Assembly: GCF_018917965.1 (NCBI RefSeq)
Contig: NZ_JAHLPP010000001.1
Span: 558,001-622,000 of the forward strand
Source: Pseudoflavonifractor sp. MSJ-37
GTDB taxonomy: Bacteria; Bacillota; Clostridia; Oscillospirales; Oscillospiraceae
Direction: 5' to 3'
Length of the DNA: 64,000 nt
The notes beneath the pieces are model-generated. The model worked only from the letters and a program-made list of their open reading frames with translations, was not told where the DNA came from and made no database searches. Positions 7,701 to 16,326 of this stretch are shown in pieces. Position 1 is the first letter of the stretch; each line of letters starts with the position of its first letter. Both the position numbers and the translations under genes were made by a program.

Positions 7701-9944
7701 ATGATAGAGATCACCCCTTCCGGCGTCTATTACCGCGCCGGTCAGTTCCTGCCCGGGCAGGAGGGCCCCGCCGCCGGTCTGCCCAGCCCTGACGAGGCCA
7801 GGAAAGGCACCATGGCCTATGGCATCCTCGCCGCCCACAACACGCTGGAGCGCATGGACCGTCTGGCCATCCGCTTCGACGCCATGGCGTCCCATGACAT
7901 CACCTATGTGGGCATCATCCAGACCGCCCGGGCCTCCGGGCTGAAGGAGTTCCCCCTGCCCTACGTGCTCACCAACTGCCATAACTCCCTCTGCGCCGTG
8001 GGCGGCACCATCAACGAGGACGACCATGTGTTCGGCCTCTCGGCCGCCAAGAAGTACGGCGGCGAGTTCGTGCCCGCCCATCAGGCCGTGATCCACTCCT
8101 ATATGCGGGAGCGCTACGCCGCCCCCGGCCGGATGATCCTGGGCTCCGACTCCCACACCCGCTACGGCGCCTACGGCACCATGGCCATCGGCGAGGGCGG
8201 TCCCGAGCTGGCCCGCCAGCTCCTGTGCAAGACCTATGACATCGCCTATCCCAAGGTCATCGCCATCTACCTGACCGGCGCGCCCAAGCCCGGCGTGGGT
8301 CCTCAGGACGTGGCCCTGGCCCTGATCGGCGCCACCTTCAAGGAGGGCGTGGTGAAGAATGCCGTCATGGAGTTCTTCGGCCCCGGCGTGGCCAGCCTGT
8401 CCATGGACTACCGGGCGGGCATCGACGTGATGACCACCGAGACCGCCTGCCTGTCCTCCGTCTGGTCCACCGACGAGCGGACCCGGGAGCATCTGACCGC
8501 TCTGGGCCGGGGGGACCAGTACAAGGCCCAGGCCCCCGCCGAGGGCGCCTATTACGACGGCGTCATCGCTCTGGACCTGTCCACGGTGGAGCCCATGATC
8601 GCTCTGCCCTTCCACCCCTCCAACGCCTATACGATCCGGGAGTTCAAGGCCAACATGGCCGATCTGCTCCATCAGGTGGACGTGGCCGCCGCCGAGCAGC
8701 TGGGCGTGAAGAACGCCGCCCCGCTGGAGGAGAAGATCGTGGACGGCAAGTTCCATGTGGATCAGGGCGTGATCGCCGGATGCTCCGGCGGCACTTACCA
8801 GAACCTGGTCCGGGCCGCCGAGATCCTGAAGGGGAGCGCCATCGGCGCGGATGAGTTCTGGCTGTCCTGCTATCCCGGCTCCATGCCCATCAACCTGGAG
8901 CTGACCCGGAAGGGCTATATCGCCGACCTGATGGCCGCCGGCGCCACCATCCGTTCCTGCTTCTGCGGTCCCTGCTTCGGCGCGGGCGACGTGCCCGCCA
9001 ACGGGGCCTTCTCCATCCGCCACTCCACCCGAAACTTCCCCAACCGGGAGGGCTCCAAGCCCGGCGAGGGCCAGATCTCCTATGTGGCTTTGATGGACGC
9101 CCGGTCCATCGCCGCCACGGCCCGGAACAACGGCGTCCTCACCGGCGCGGACGAGCTGGCGGACATCCCCGCCGACCGGGCCGACGAGGACTGGAGCTAT
9201 GACGACAGCGCCTACAAGTCCCGGGTGTACTACGGCGTGGGCAGGGCCAAGCCCGACACCGAGCTGGTCTACGGCCCCAACATCGCCGACTGGCCCGAGC
9301 AGATCGCCCTGCCTCAGGATCTGCTCCTCACTGCCGCCGCCGCGATCTACGATCCGGTGACCACCACTGATGAGCTGATCCCCTCCGGCGAGACCTCCTC
9401 TTACCGGTCCAACCCTCTGCGGCTCAGCGAGTTCGCCCTGAGCCGCAAGGACCCTCAGTATGTGCCCCGGGCCAAGGCGGTGCTGGCGGTGGAACAGCTC
9501 CGGCGGAAGGACCCCTCCGCTCCGGAGGTGGTGGAGGCGCTGGGCGGCCGGGACGGCCGGACCACCGGCCTGGGCTCCTTCGTCATGGCCCTGAAGCCCG
9601 GCGACGGCTCCGCCCGGGAGCAGGCCGCCTCCTGCCAGCGGGTGCTGGGCGGCTGCGCGGACCTGTGCGCGGAGTTCGCCACCAAGCGCTACCGCTCCAA
9701 CGTGGTGAACTGGGGCATGCTGCCCTTCATCGCTGAGGACGTGAAGGACTGGAACGTCCAGCCCGGCAATCAGCTCTGGCTCCCCGGCATCCGGGCCGCG
9801 CTGGAAAAGGGGGAGGAGACGATCTCCGCCGTCCTGATCCAGAATGGACAGGAGAAGCCCGTCACGGTGAAGCTCCCCGGCATCACCCAGGAGGAGCGGG
9901 ACATCATCCTGGCCGGCTGTCTCATCAACTACTACGCCAAGTAA
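7701..9944 (+). CDS. aconitase-family hydratase (YbhJ-like)
   Basis: A 747-aa protein of the aconitase superfamily, close in length to E. coli YbhJ rather than to AcnA/AcnB or the 420-aa LeuC type. Seen: GSDSHTRYGAYG at 148-159 and [4Fe-4S] cysteines at C361 (GCSGGT), C422 and C425 (CGPC), with a C-terminal swivel-like part. The start at 7701 has GGAGG 10 nt upstream. It is monocistronic. The substrate cannot be told from sequence: citrate/isocitrate is possible, but the GCSGGT in place of the usual GCTNSS argues for a divergent substrate or role. Confidence 0.85.
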   Translation: MIEITPSGVYYRAGQFLPGQEGPAAGLPSPDEARKGTMAYGILAAHNTLERMDRLAIRFDAMASHDITYVGIIQTARASGLKEFPLPYVLTNCHNSLCAVGGTINEDDHVFGLSAAKKYGGEFVPAHQAVIHSYMRERYAAPGRMILGSDSHTRYGAYGTMAIGEGGPELARQLLCKTYDIAYPKVIAIYLTGAPKPGVGPQDVALALIGATFKEGVVKNAVMEFFGPGVASLSMDYRAGIDVMTTETACLSSVWSTDERTREHLTALGRGDQYKAQAPAEGAYYDGVIALDLSTVEPMIALPFHPSNAYTIREFKANMADLLHQVDVAAAEQLGVKNAAPLEEKIVDGKFHVDQGVIAGCSGGTYQNLVRAAEILKGSAIGADEFWLSCYPGSMPINLELTRKGYIADLMAAGATIRSCFCGPCFGAGDVPANGAFSIRHSTRNFPNREGSKPGEGQISYVALMDARSIAATARNNGVLTGADELADIPADRADEDWSYDDSAYKSRVYYGVGRAKPDTELVYGPNIADWPEQIALPQDLLLTAAAAIYDPVTTTDELIPSGETSSYRSNPLRLSEFALSRKDPQYVPRAKAVLAVEQLRRKDPSAPEVVEALGGRDGRTTGLGSFVMALKPGDGSAREQAASCQRVLGGCADLCAEFATKRYRSNVVNWGMLPFIAEDVKDWNVQPGNQLWLPGIRAALEKGEETISAVLIQNGQEKPVTVKLPGITQEERDIILAGCLINYYAK

Positions 9945-9960
9945 GATCCATAGACCCATC

Positions 9961-9988
9961 CGCCCTCTGGAGCCCGCTCCAGAGGGCG
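9961..9988 (+). terminator. hairpin ending the hydratase unit
   Basis: A perfect 12-bp stem CGCCCTCTGGAG / CTCCAGAGGGCG with a 4-nt loop. No U-tract follows, so termination strength is uncertain. Confidence 0.65.
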
Positions 9989-10100
9989 ATATGGCATCGG
10001 GGGCCGCTCCATCTCCGCCGATCTGACCCGTACCGGAACTTTTTGCCTGATCTATCCGTCTGAATGGATAGACCCAACACAACAAAAGGAGGATACGAAC

Positions 10101-10967
10101 ATGAAACGGACGCTGTCTCTTGCCCTTGCTCTGCTCTCCTGCCTGATCCTGCTGGTGGTCCCGGCCTCCGCCGATATGGGGCCAAAGCCCGACCTGACGA
10201 TCACCGTGGTCAACGCCCCGGAGGGGACGTTCTATCTGGACCTGATGGTCCCGGAGGAGGAGCACGGGAGCTACGACAACCTGAGAGATGAGGACTACGA
10301 CCCGGATCTGCTGACGGGGCTCCGCCAGTGGGAGGGGGAGGGCTGGTATCCGGCCTTCTCCGGCGGCACCGACGTGCCTCTCTTCGGGGACATCACGCCC
10401 CGGGAGGACGGGACCTTCTACTTCACCTACTTCGGCCTTCCGGACACCTTCCGGATCGGCGTGTCTGCGGCGGAGGGAGCCAAGCTGTCCGACCAGACCA
10501 TCCGCCGGACCACCTTTTACAGCCATGTGACCTATGACTGGGCGACCAATGAGGCGGTGCTCACCAGCTCCGTGTGGAAGGCCGGTCTGGCGGAGCTGGC
10601 CGCCACCCTGATCCCCACCCTGCTGGCGGAGGGGATCCTGTTGGCCCTCTTCGGCTTTGCCGGGGAGCGCCGGAACTGGATCGTGTTCCTGCTGACCAAT
10701 CTGGCCACCCAGATCGGCCTCCACGCCGTGTTCGCATGGATGGGCGGCAACTGGGTGACCTTCTCCAGCTCCTTCGTCTTCTATTTGGCGGTGATGGCCC
10801 TGCCGGAGCTGGTCATCCTGGTGGTGGAGACCATGGTGTACGCCGGACTGCTGGAGGGACGGAGCAGAGCCCGCCGGACTGCCTATGCCGTGACGGCCAA
10901 CCTGGCCAGCTTCGCCCTGAGCTTCCTGCCGCTGGGACTCCTGCAGCAGGTCCTGAGAACATTGTGA
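10101..10967 (+). CDS. membrane protein of unknown function with signal peptide
   Basis: A 288-aa protein. Seen: a signal peptide (about 1-24), an exported domain of about 130 residues rich in acidic residues and aromatic pairs (YYFTYFGLPDTF-like), then about four hydrophobic helices in the C-terminal half (roughly 160-285). AAAAGGAGG precedes the ATG. It lies 12 bp upstream of the alaX-like gene and is probably co-transcribed. I do not recognise the family; the layout (extracytoplasmic sensor-like domain plus helical bundle) is common in small Clostridia membrane proteins. Confidence 0.75.
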   Translation: MKRTLSLALALLSCLILLVVPASADMGPKPDLTITVVNAPEGTFYLDLMVPEEEHGSYDNLRDEDYDPDLLTGLRQWEGEGWYPAFSGGTDVPLFGDITPREDGTFYFTYFGLPDTFRIGVSAAEGAKLSDQTIRRTTFYSHVTYDWATNEAVLTSSVWKAGLAELAATLIPTLLAEGILLALFGFAGERRNWIVFLLTNLATQIGLHAVFAWMGGNWVTFSSSFVFYLAVMALPELVILVVETMVYAGLLEGRSRARRTAYAVTANLASFALSFLPLGLLQQVLRTL

Positions 10968-10979
10968 GGAGAGAGATCT

Positions 10980-12152
10980 ATGCCCACGGAACGCATCTAC
11001 TATGAGGACAGCCACATCAAGACCTTCCGGGCGGTGGTCACCGCCTGCGAGGCCCGGAAGGAGGGCTTCCGGATCGCGCTGGACCGGACGGCCTTCTTCC
11101 CGGAGGGCGGCGGCCAGTTCGGCGACCGGGGGACCCTGACCGGGCCCGACGGCGCCGCAGTCCCCGTCACCGACACCCAGGAGGAGGGGGACACTGTGTG
11201 GCACCACACCTCCGCCCCCATCCCTGTGGGGAGCGGGGTGGAGGGCGCCCTGGACTGGCCCCTCCGCTTCGCCCGGATGCAGTGCCACACCGGCGAGCAC
11301 ATCGCCTCCGGCCTGTTCCACAGCCGGTACGGGCTGGACAACGTGGGCTTCCATCTGGGGGACCAGGAGGTCACGATCGACCTGAGCGGCCCTGTGGACT
11401 GGGAACAGGTCCAGGACGTGGAGCGCCGGGCCAACGCCGCCGTGGCGGAGGACCTGCCGGTGGAGATCTCCTGGCCCGCCCCGGAGGAGCTGCCCCATCT
11501 GGAGTACCGGAGCAAGCTGGATCTGACGGAGCACGTGCGGCTGGTGACGATCCCCGGCTATGACGTGTGCGCCTGCTGTGCGCCCCATGCGGCCCGGACC
11601 GGCGAGGTGGGACTGATCCACTTCCTGTCCATGCAGAACTGGAAGGGCGGCGTCCGCCTGCGGATGCTCTGTGGGAGCCGGGCGGTGGAGGATCTGATGG
11701 CCAAGCAGACGAGCGTCACGGCCGTGTCCAACCTGTTCTCCGTGAAGCCGGAGGACATCGCCGCCGCCGCCCGCCGGACCGCCGGGGAGCTGGAGGAGGC
11801 CAAGGCCGCCCTTGCCCGGATGGGGAAGCGCCTGGCGAAGGCCAAGGCAGAGGCCCTCCCGACGGACGCGGAGAAGCTGGTGCTCTTCGAGGAGCTGGAC
11901 AACGACGCCCTCCGGGCTTTGGTCAACGCCGCCGTGGAGCGGGGGAACGGCCTCTGCGCCGCCTTCGCCCCCGAGGGGGAGCGCTTCCGCTACATCATCG
12001 CCGCCCGGGACCGGGACCTGCGGCCCCTCGTGAAGGAGATGAACGGGGCCCTCGCCGGCCGGGGCGGCGGCTCTGCCCAGATGGTCCAGGGCAGCGTGAC
12101 CGCCGGCCGCTCCGCCATCGAGGATTGGTGGGCGACTATGGATAAACTGTAA
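10980..12152 (+). CDS. alanyl-tRNA editing protein (AlaX-L/DHHA1 type)
   Basis: A 390-aa free-standing editing factor that hydrolyses Ser-tRNA(Ala) or Gly-tRNA(Ala). Seen: GGGQFGD at 43-49, zinc-binding HTGEH (H103, H107) and CxxxH (C199, H203), and a C-terminal DHHA1 domain ending in GRGGGSAQMVQGS. This matches the AlaRS editing plus C-Ala modules without the synthetase domain, i.e. the long AlaX form. GAGGAGAGAG precedes the ATG. The neighbourhood is rich in tRNA-fidelity genes. Confidence 0.9.
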   Translation: MPTERIYYEDSHIKTFRAVVTACEARKEGFRIALDRTAFFPEGGGQFGDRGTLTGPDGAAVPVTDTQEEGDTVWHHTSAPIPVGSGVEGALDWPLRFARMQCHTGEHIASGLFHSRYGLDNVGFHLGDQEVTIDLSGPVDWEQVQDVERRANAAVAEDLPVEISWPAPEELPHLEYRSKLDLTEHVRLVTIPGYDVCACCAPHAARTGEVGLIHFLSMQNWKGGVRLRMLCGSRAVEDLMAKQTSVTAVSNLFSVKPEDIAAAARRTAGELEEAKAALARMGKRLAKAKAEALPTDAEKLVLFEELDNDALRALVNAAVERGNGLCAAFAPEGERFRYIIAARDRDLRPLVKEMNGALAGRGGGSAQMVQGSVTAGRSAIEDWWATMDKL

Positions 12153-12180
12153 ATAGTGCCGGCCGAAGCGGCCGGGCGGG

Positions 12181-12208
12181 GGAATGGGGGTTGAAAAACC
12201 CCCATTCC
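12181..12208 (+). terminator. hairpin ending the alaX-like unit, containing the next promoter's -35
   Basis: A perfect 12-bp stem GGAATGGGGGTT / AACCCCCATTCC with loop GAAA. The -35 of the following promoter (TTGAAA, 12191-12196) is formed by the top of the stem plus the loop. Confidence 0.8.
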
Positions 12209-12219
12209 TCCTGTATAAT
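12191..12219 (+). promoter_or_regulatory. SigA-type promoter of the foldase gene
   Basis: TTGAAA, a 17-bp spacer, TATAAT. The -35 lies at the apex of the upstream hairpin and the hairpin's 3' arm occupies most of the spacer. Confidence 0.8.
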
Positions 12220-12320
12220 GTCAAGTTGTTTATGCGAAGCATGGCCCGGGCCGAAGCGCGGCGGTCCAGCCACGGCGGAGGGCGGCTTCGCGGGAATCAT
12301 AACGAGAGGACTGAAACGAT

Positions 12321-13889
12321 ATGAGCGCATCCAGAGAACGGAAGCAGCGCCAGAGCATCCCTGAGCAGGGACTCACCCAGAAGCAGATCAAGGAGCGCCG
12401 GGAGGCGGCCATCAAGAAGCGCAACACCATCGCCTACACGGTGATCGGCGTGGTGGCGGCCATCCTGGTGGCGGTTCTGCTGATTTGGAACTCCGGCTTC
12501 TTCCAGAGCCGCACCACCGCCCTGACCATCAATGGCCGGAACTACACCCCCGGCGAGGTCTCCTACTACTATGGTCAGGCCAAGCAGAGCAACTACTACC
12601 TGTCCATGATGGGCTACGACTCCAAGACCCCTGACCGAGAGCAGAACTTCGGCGGGGATGAGAGCAAGACCTACTACGACTACTTCATGGACACCGCCAA
12701 GCAGAACATGATCCAGACCGCCGCTCTGGTGGACGCCGCCAAAGAGGCCGGCGAGACCCTGAACGACGAGAGCAAACAGCAGGTGGAGAACGCCCTGGCC
12801 AGCTATGACAGCGGCGCGGTCCAGAGCGGCTACCCCAACACCGCCAGCTTCCTGAAGGCCTACTTCGGCCAGTATATGACCAAGGGCGTCCTGCGCTCCT
12901 GCCTGGAGGACAGCGCCCTGGCCAACCAGTACTACAATGAGCACTCCGACAGCCTGACCTATGACGAGAGCAAGCTGGAGGAGTACTACAAGGAGAACGC
13001 CGCCGATCTGGACACCTATGTCTACAACGCGATCTTCTTCGACGGCACCGCCGAGAGCACCGAGGACGCCGACGGCAACTCCGTGGATCCCACCGACGAG
13101 GAGAAGGAGGCGGCCATGAGCGCCGCCAAGGACAAGGCCGACGCCTTCCAGGCGCAGGCGGAGTCCTCCGACTTCCAGACCGCCGCCGACGCGGCCAAGG
13201 CCGGAGACGAGAGCCTGACCTATGACGGCGAGACCACCAATGTGGGTAGCTCTGTCAGCTCCGCCTACAAGGAATGGCTCAGCGACGCCTCTCGCAAAGC
13301 GGGCGATGTGACCGTCATCGAGTCCGACGGATCCGGCTATTATGTGGTGCAGTTCCTGGAGCGCGCCCGCAGGGAGGATGACTTCGGCACCGCCGACATC
13401 CGCCACATCTTGGTGAAGGCCGAGACCTCTGACGAGGATGAGACGGACTCCTCCGGCAATAAGACGCCCTCTGACGCTGAGATGGACGCCGCCAAGGAGA
13501 AGGCCCAGAGCCTGCTGGATCAGTTCAACGCCGGTGACAAGACCGCCGAGTCCTTCGGCGAGCTGGCCAAGGAGAACTCCGACGATCCCGGCTCCAAGGA
13601 CGAGGGCGGCCTGTACGCCGACGTGACCCGGAGCAGCGGCTTCTTCCAGGACTTCGAGGACTGGATCTTCGCCGACGGCCGCAAGGCCGGCGACACCGGT
13701 CTGGTGGAGAACACCCAGTCCGGTCAGCAGGGCTGGCACGTCATGTATCTGGAGAGCACCGGCGAGGTGCTGTGGAAGTACACCGCCGCCTCTGCACTGC
13801 GCTCCGCCGATATGCAGACCTGGGTCGAGGGCCTGGAGGACGGCTATGAGGCCGTCGAGGGCTCCGGCACACAGTATCTGGGCAACTAA
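12321..13889 (+). CDS. membrane-anchored parvulin-type peptidylprolyl isomerase (PrsA/SurA-like)
   Basis: A 522-aa foldase for exported proteins. Seen: a basic cytoplasmic N-terminus, one transmembrane helix at about 36-58, a long charged SurA-N-like helical part, then a rotamase domain (ADIRHILVK onward, about 355-475) with the typical ENSDDPGSKDEGGLY segment. It lacks a lipobox cysteine, so it is anchored by the helix and not by lipid as PrsA is. It is monocistronic with its own promoter and terminator. Confidence 0.88.
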   Translation: MSASRERKQRQSIPEQGLTQKQIKERREAAIKKRNTIAYTVIGVVAAILVAVLLIWNSGFFQSRTTALTINGRNYTPGEVSYYYGQAKQSNYYLSMMGYDSKTPDREQNFGGDESKTYYDYFMDTAKQNMIQTAALVDAAKEAGETLNDESKQQVENALASYDSGAVQSGYPNTASFLKAYFGQYMTKGVLRSCLEDSALANQYYNEHSDSLTYDESKLEEYYKENAADLDTYVYNAIFFDGTAESTEDADGNSVDPTDEEKEAAMSAAKDKADAFQAQAESSDFQTAADAAKAGDESLTYDGETTNVGSSVSSAYKEWLSDASRKAGDVTVIESDGSGYYVVQFLERARREDDFGTADIRHILVKAETSDEDETDSSGNKTPSDAEMDAAKEKAQSLLDQFNAGDKTAESFGELAKENSDDPGSKDEGGLYADVTRSSGFFQDFEDWIFADGRKAGDTGLVENTQSGQQGWHVMYLESTGEVLWKYTAASALRSADMQTWVEGLEDGYEAVEGSGTQYLGN

Positions 13890-13902
13890 ACGATCGAGCC
13901 GG

Positions 13903-13948
13903 AAGGGCCCGCTGGATGAGGGAGACCTCTCACGGCGGGCCCTTTTTT
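13903..13948 (+). terminator. terminator of the foldase gene
   Basis: Stem AAGGGCCCGC / GCGGGCCCTT with a run of Ts after it. Confidence 0.9.
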
Positions 13949-13980
13949 CCGGCGGACAGGAGAAGGAAAGGAGCGAGCAT

Positions 13981-14712
13981 ATGCAGGAACGATTTTCCCG
14001 CACCGGCATGGTGCTGGGCGAGGCGGCCATGGACCGGCTCTGGCACAGCCATGTGGCGGTGTTCGGCCTGGGCGGCGTGGGGAGCTGGGCCGTGGAGGCC
14101 CTGGTCCGGTCCGGGATCGGGGAGCTGACGCTGATCGACCATGACGAGGTGGGCCTCACCAACCTGAACCGCCAGCTGGAGGCGCTGGAGTCCACCATCG
14201 GCCAGTCCAAGGCGGAGGCCCTGGCCCGGCGGGCGGCGGACATCAGCCCGGACGCGGTCATCCATACGATCGTGGCCAAGTACGACGCCGACCACCGGGA
14301 GGACTTCTTCGGGGCCCGGTACGACTATATCATCGACGCCATCGATCTGGTGTCCTGCAAGCTGGACTTGATCCAGACCGCCAGGAGCCGGGGCATCCCC
14401 ATCCTCTCCGCGCTGGGCACCGGGAACAAGCTGGACCCCAGCCAGTTCCGGATCAGCGACATCTCCAAGACAGAGGGCTGCCCTTTGGCCCGGGTGGTGC
14501 GGAAGGAACTGCGGGCCAGAGGCATCTCCCACCACAAGGTGGTCTGGTCCCCGGAGCGCCCCGCCGCCGCGGACCAGAGCGGCGAGGCCCCGCCGCCGGG
14601 CCGCCGGAGCGTCCCCTCCAGCGTGCCATGGGTCCCCTCCGTGGCGGGCCTCATGCTGGCCGGCGAGGTGGTCCTGGACCTGAGCGGCTATCGGGACCGG
14701 GACGACGCATAA
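13981..14712 (+). CDS. tcdA: tRNA threonylcarbamoyladenosine dehydratase TcdA (ThiF/HesA family)
   Basis: A 243-aa E1-like enzyme that cyclises t6A37 to ct6A. Seen: nucleotide-binding GLGGVGS at 29-35 and DHDEVGLTNLNRQ at 53-65, a CPLARVVRKELR segment, and family length. The ATG at 13981 follows GAAAGGAGCGAG; the longer open frame upstream runs back through the terminator and is not used. It complements tsaE/tsaB at the left end of the window. There is a strong terminator directly after it. Confidence 0.93.
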   Translation: MQERFSRTGMVLGEAAMDRLWHSHVAVFGLGGVGSWAVEALVRSGIGELTLIDHDEVGLTNLNRQLEALESTIGQSKAEALARRAADISPDAVIHTIVAKYDADHREDFFGARYDYIIDAIDLVSCKLDLIQTARSRGIPILSALGTGNKLDPSQFRISDISKTEGCPLARVVRKELRARGISHHKVVWSPERPAAADQSGEAPPPGRRSVPSSVPWVPSVAGLMLAGEVVLDLSGYRDRDDA

Positions 14713-14714
14713 AA

Positions 14715-14754
14715 AACGCCCCCATCGGCAAACTAGGGCTGATGGGGGTGTTTT
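14715..14754 (+). terminator. terminator of tcdA
   Basis: A 12-bp stem AACGCCCCCATC / GATGGGGGTGTT with one G-U pair, followed by TTTTC. Its 3' arm also carries the only Shine-Dalgarno-like sequence of the next gene. Confidence 0.85.
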
Positions 14755-14758
14755 CTAT

Positions 14759-15130
14759 ATGGAGCGGGACGAACAGCGGGGCGGGAAGGCCCCGGCCTTG
14801 GCGGGCCTGGCGGCAGGGCTGGTCAACGGCTTTTTCGGCGGGGGAGGGGGGACCGTGCTGGTGCCCCTCCTGCGGGGGCGGTGCGGCCTCTCCCAGCGGC
14901 AGGCCTTCGCCACCTCGGTGGCGGTGATCCTGCCGCTGTGTATGCTCTCGGCGGGGCTCTACTGGCTCCGGGGGAGCCTGGACCTGGAGCTGGCCATGCC
15001 CTATCTGGCGGGGGGCCTGATCGGGGGGCTCCTGGGCGGGAAGCTCTTCCGGGGCGTGGATCCCCTGTGGCTGAGACGGGCCTTCGGCCTCCTGCTGCTC
15101 TTCGGCGGGGGGAAGGCCCTGCTGGGATGA
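14759..15130 (+). CDS. TauE/SafE-type permease, first half-size subunit
   Basis: A 123-aa very hydrophobic protein with about four membrane helices and a glycine-rich GFFGGGGGTVLVPLL motif typical of the TauE/SafE (sulfite/organosulfur anion exporter) repeat. Full family members have about 250 residues and two such repeats; this one has one. The stop overlaps the next start as ATGA. The ATG at 14759 lies just past the tcdA terminator, and GGGGGTG in that terminator's 3' arm is the only plausible ribosome binding site. Confidence 0.8.
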   Translation: MERDEQRGGKAPALAGLAAGLVNGFFGGGGGTVLVPLLRGRCGLSQRQAFATSVAVILPLCMLSAGLYWLRGSLDLELAMPYLAGGLIGGLLGGKLFRGVDPLWLRRAFGLLLLFGGGKALLG

Positions 15131-15486
15131 CGGGCTGGCTCCCGGCCGTCCTGGCGGGGACGGCGGCGGGGGTGCTGTCCGCGTTCGGCATCGGCGGCGG
15201 GACGATCCTGCTCCTGTGGCTGACCGCCTTCGCGGGCGTGCCCCAGGATCTGGCCCAGGGGGTGAACCTGCTCTATTTCCTGCCGGCGGCGGCCATGGCC
15301 CTGCCGTCCCATCTCCGGAACGGCTATGTAGACCGGCGGACCGTCCTTCCGGCGGTGCTGACCGGCCTGATCGGCACGGCGCTGACTGCCTGGCTGGCCA
15401 CGGGGCTGGACACGGCCCTCCTGCATCGGGCCTTCGGCCTCTTCACGGTGGGCATCGGCCTCCGGGAACTGTTCGGGAAGGGGTAG
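15127..15486 (+). CDS. TauE/SafE-type permease, second half-size subunit
   Basis: A 119-aa membrane protein homologous in pattern to the preceding gene (GVLSAFGIGGGTILLLWL near the N-terminus, HRAFGLFTVGIGLRELF at the end). The 4-nt ATGA overlap and similar size imply the pair forms one heteromeric permease equivalent to a single full-length TauE. A split by mutation is less likely because each half has its own start and complete repeat. The transported anion is unknown. The stop abuts that of the convergent ABM gene. Confidence 0.8.
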   Translation: MTGWLPAVLAGTAAGVLSAFGIGGGTILLLWLTAFAGVPQDLAQGVNLLYFLPAAAMALPSHLRNGYVDRRTVLPAVLTGLIGTALTAWLATGLDTALLHRAFGLFTVGIGLRELFGKG

Positions 15487-15783
15487 TCAGTCCTCCGGGA
15501 CCTGGAAACGCCGGACATCCAGGCCCTGCACATGGGCCGTCTCGATCTGGTGGAGGGCCTGGAAGGGGGCCCCGGCCATGTGGGCCTCCAGATGGGCCGG
15601 GCTGTCCCAGTGCTCCAGCAGGACCAGCCGGTCCGGCGCCTCCACGGCGGAGAAGAGCTCGTAGCGGAGACAGCCGGGCTCGGCGCGGACCTGGGCCAGC
15701 ACGCCGGACCGGGCCAGCTCGGAGAGGAAGGCGGCCTGGGCGCCGGGCTTGAGCGTGTAGGTGACGTTGAGGGCGATGGACAT
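15487..15783 (-). CDS. ABM-domain protein (putative quinol monooxygenase, YgiN-like)
   Basis: A 98-aa dimeric ferredoxin-like-fold protein. Seen: an N-terminal beta strand (ALNVTYTLKPG), AEPGCLRYELF and LLEHWDSPAHLEAHM, the usual antibiotic-biosynthesis-monooxygenase domain pattern. Cofactor-free quinone oxidation is known for some relatives but not shown here. GAAAGGAGCGC precedes the start. It lies 36 bp downstream of ruvX on the same strand and is likely co-transcribed. Confidence 0.8.
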   Translation of the reverse strand: MSIALNVTYTLKPGAQAAFLSELARSGVLAQVRAEPGCLRYELFSAVEAPDRLVLLEHWDSPAHLEAHMAGAPFQALHQIETAHVQGLDVRRFQVPED

Positions 15784-15819
15784 GGAGAGCGCTCCTTTCT
15801 TTCTAAGCGGGGACGGCGG

Positions 15820-16239
15820 TCAGCCTCTGGTCCGGCGGAAGGTGAGATAGCCCTCCAGGATCAGAGAGGCGGCCACCGCGTCCACGTTCTTCCGGTGGTC
15901 CTTCATCTTCTTCCCGCCGGCATGGAGGATGCTGTGGGCCTCCACAGTGGTGCGGCGCTCGTCCCAGAGGACGGGGGCCATGCCGGTGACCTCCTCCACC
16001 TGACGGGCGAAGGCCCGGTAGAGCTCGGCCCGGGGGCCCTCGGTGCCGTCCATGTTCCGGGGGAAGCCCATGACCAGCTCCTCCACGCCGTGACCGGCGA
16101 TGAGGCGGCGGATCTCCTCCGCCACGGTCTCGCTCTTCCGGCTGTGGATGACGGTGGTGAAGCCGGCCAGCAGGCCGGTGGCGTCTGAGATGGCGATGCC
16201 GGTGCGGGCGTCGCCGTAATCGATGGCCATGATGCGCAT
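15820..16239 (-). CDS. ruvX: putative pre-16S rRNA nuclease / Holliday junction resolvase RuvX (YqgF)
   Basis: A 139-aa RNase H-fold nuclease. Seen: AIDYGDARTGIAISD near the N-terminus, GFPRNMDGTEG, DERRTT, and DAVAASLIL at the end, giving the conserved acidic residues. The ATG at 16239 was chosen because it gives the family length and follows GAAGGGAGAT; the open frame continues far upstream but without homologous sequence. Confidence 0.92.
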   Translation of the reverse strand: MRIMAIDYGDARTGIAISDATGLLAGFTTVIHSRKSETVAEEIRRLIAGHGVEELVMGFPRNMDGTEGPRAELYRAFARQVEEVTGMAPVLWDERRTTVEAHSILHAGGKKMKDHRKNVDAVAASLILEGYLTFRRTRG

Positions 16240-16326
16240 GATGAGAGATCTCCCTTCGTTTCGTTCTCCTCTATTATCCCGGGCGGGAGGAGAAAAGTCA
16301 ACACAGGGAAAACGGAAAAAATGTGC

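Noticed and set aside
7617-12242. 1541-codon minus-strand open frame
   Set aside because: It is antisense to the hydratase, membrane protein and AlaX genes, is Gly/His/Gln-rich without any domain, and arises because GC-rich codons rarely give stops in this frame.
15127-15486. Frameshift breaking one TauE gene
   Set aside because: Each half has its own start, a complete repeat and a normal ATGA overlap, so a natural two-gene form is more likely.
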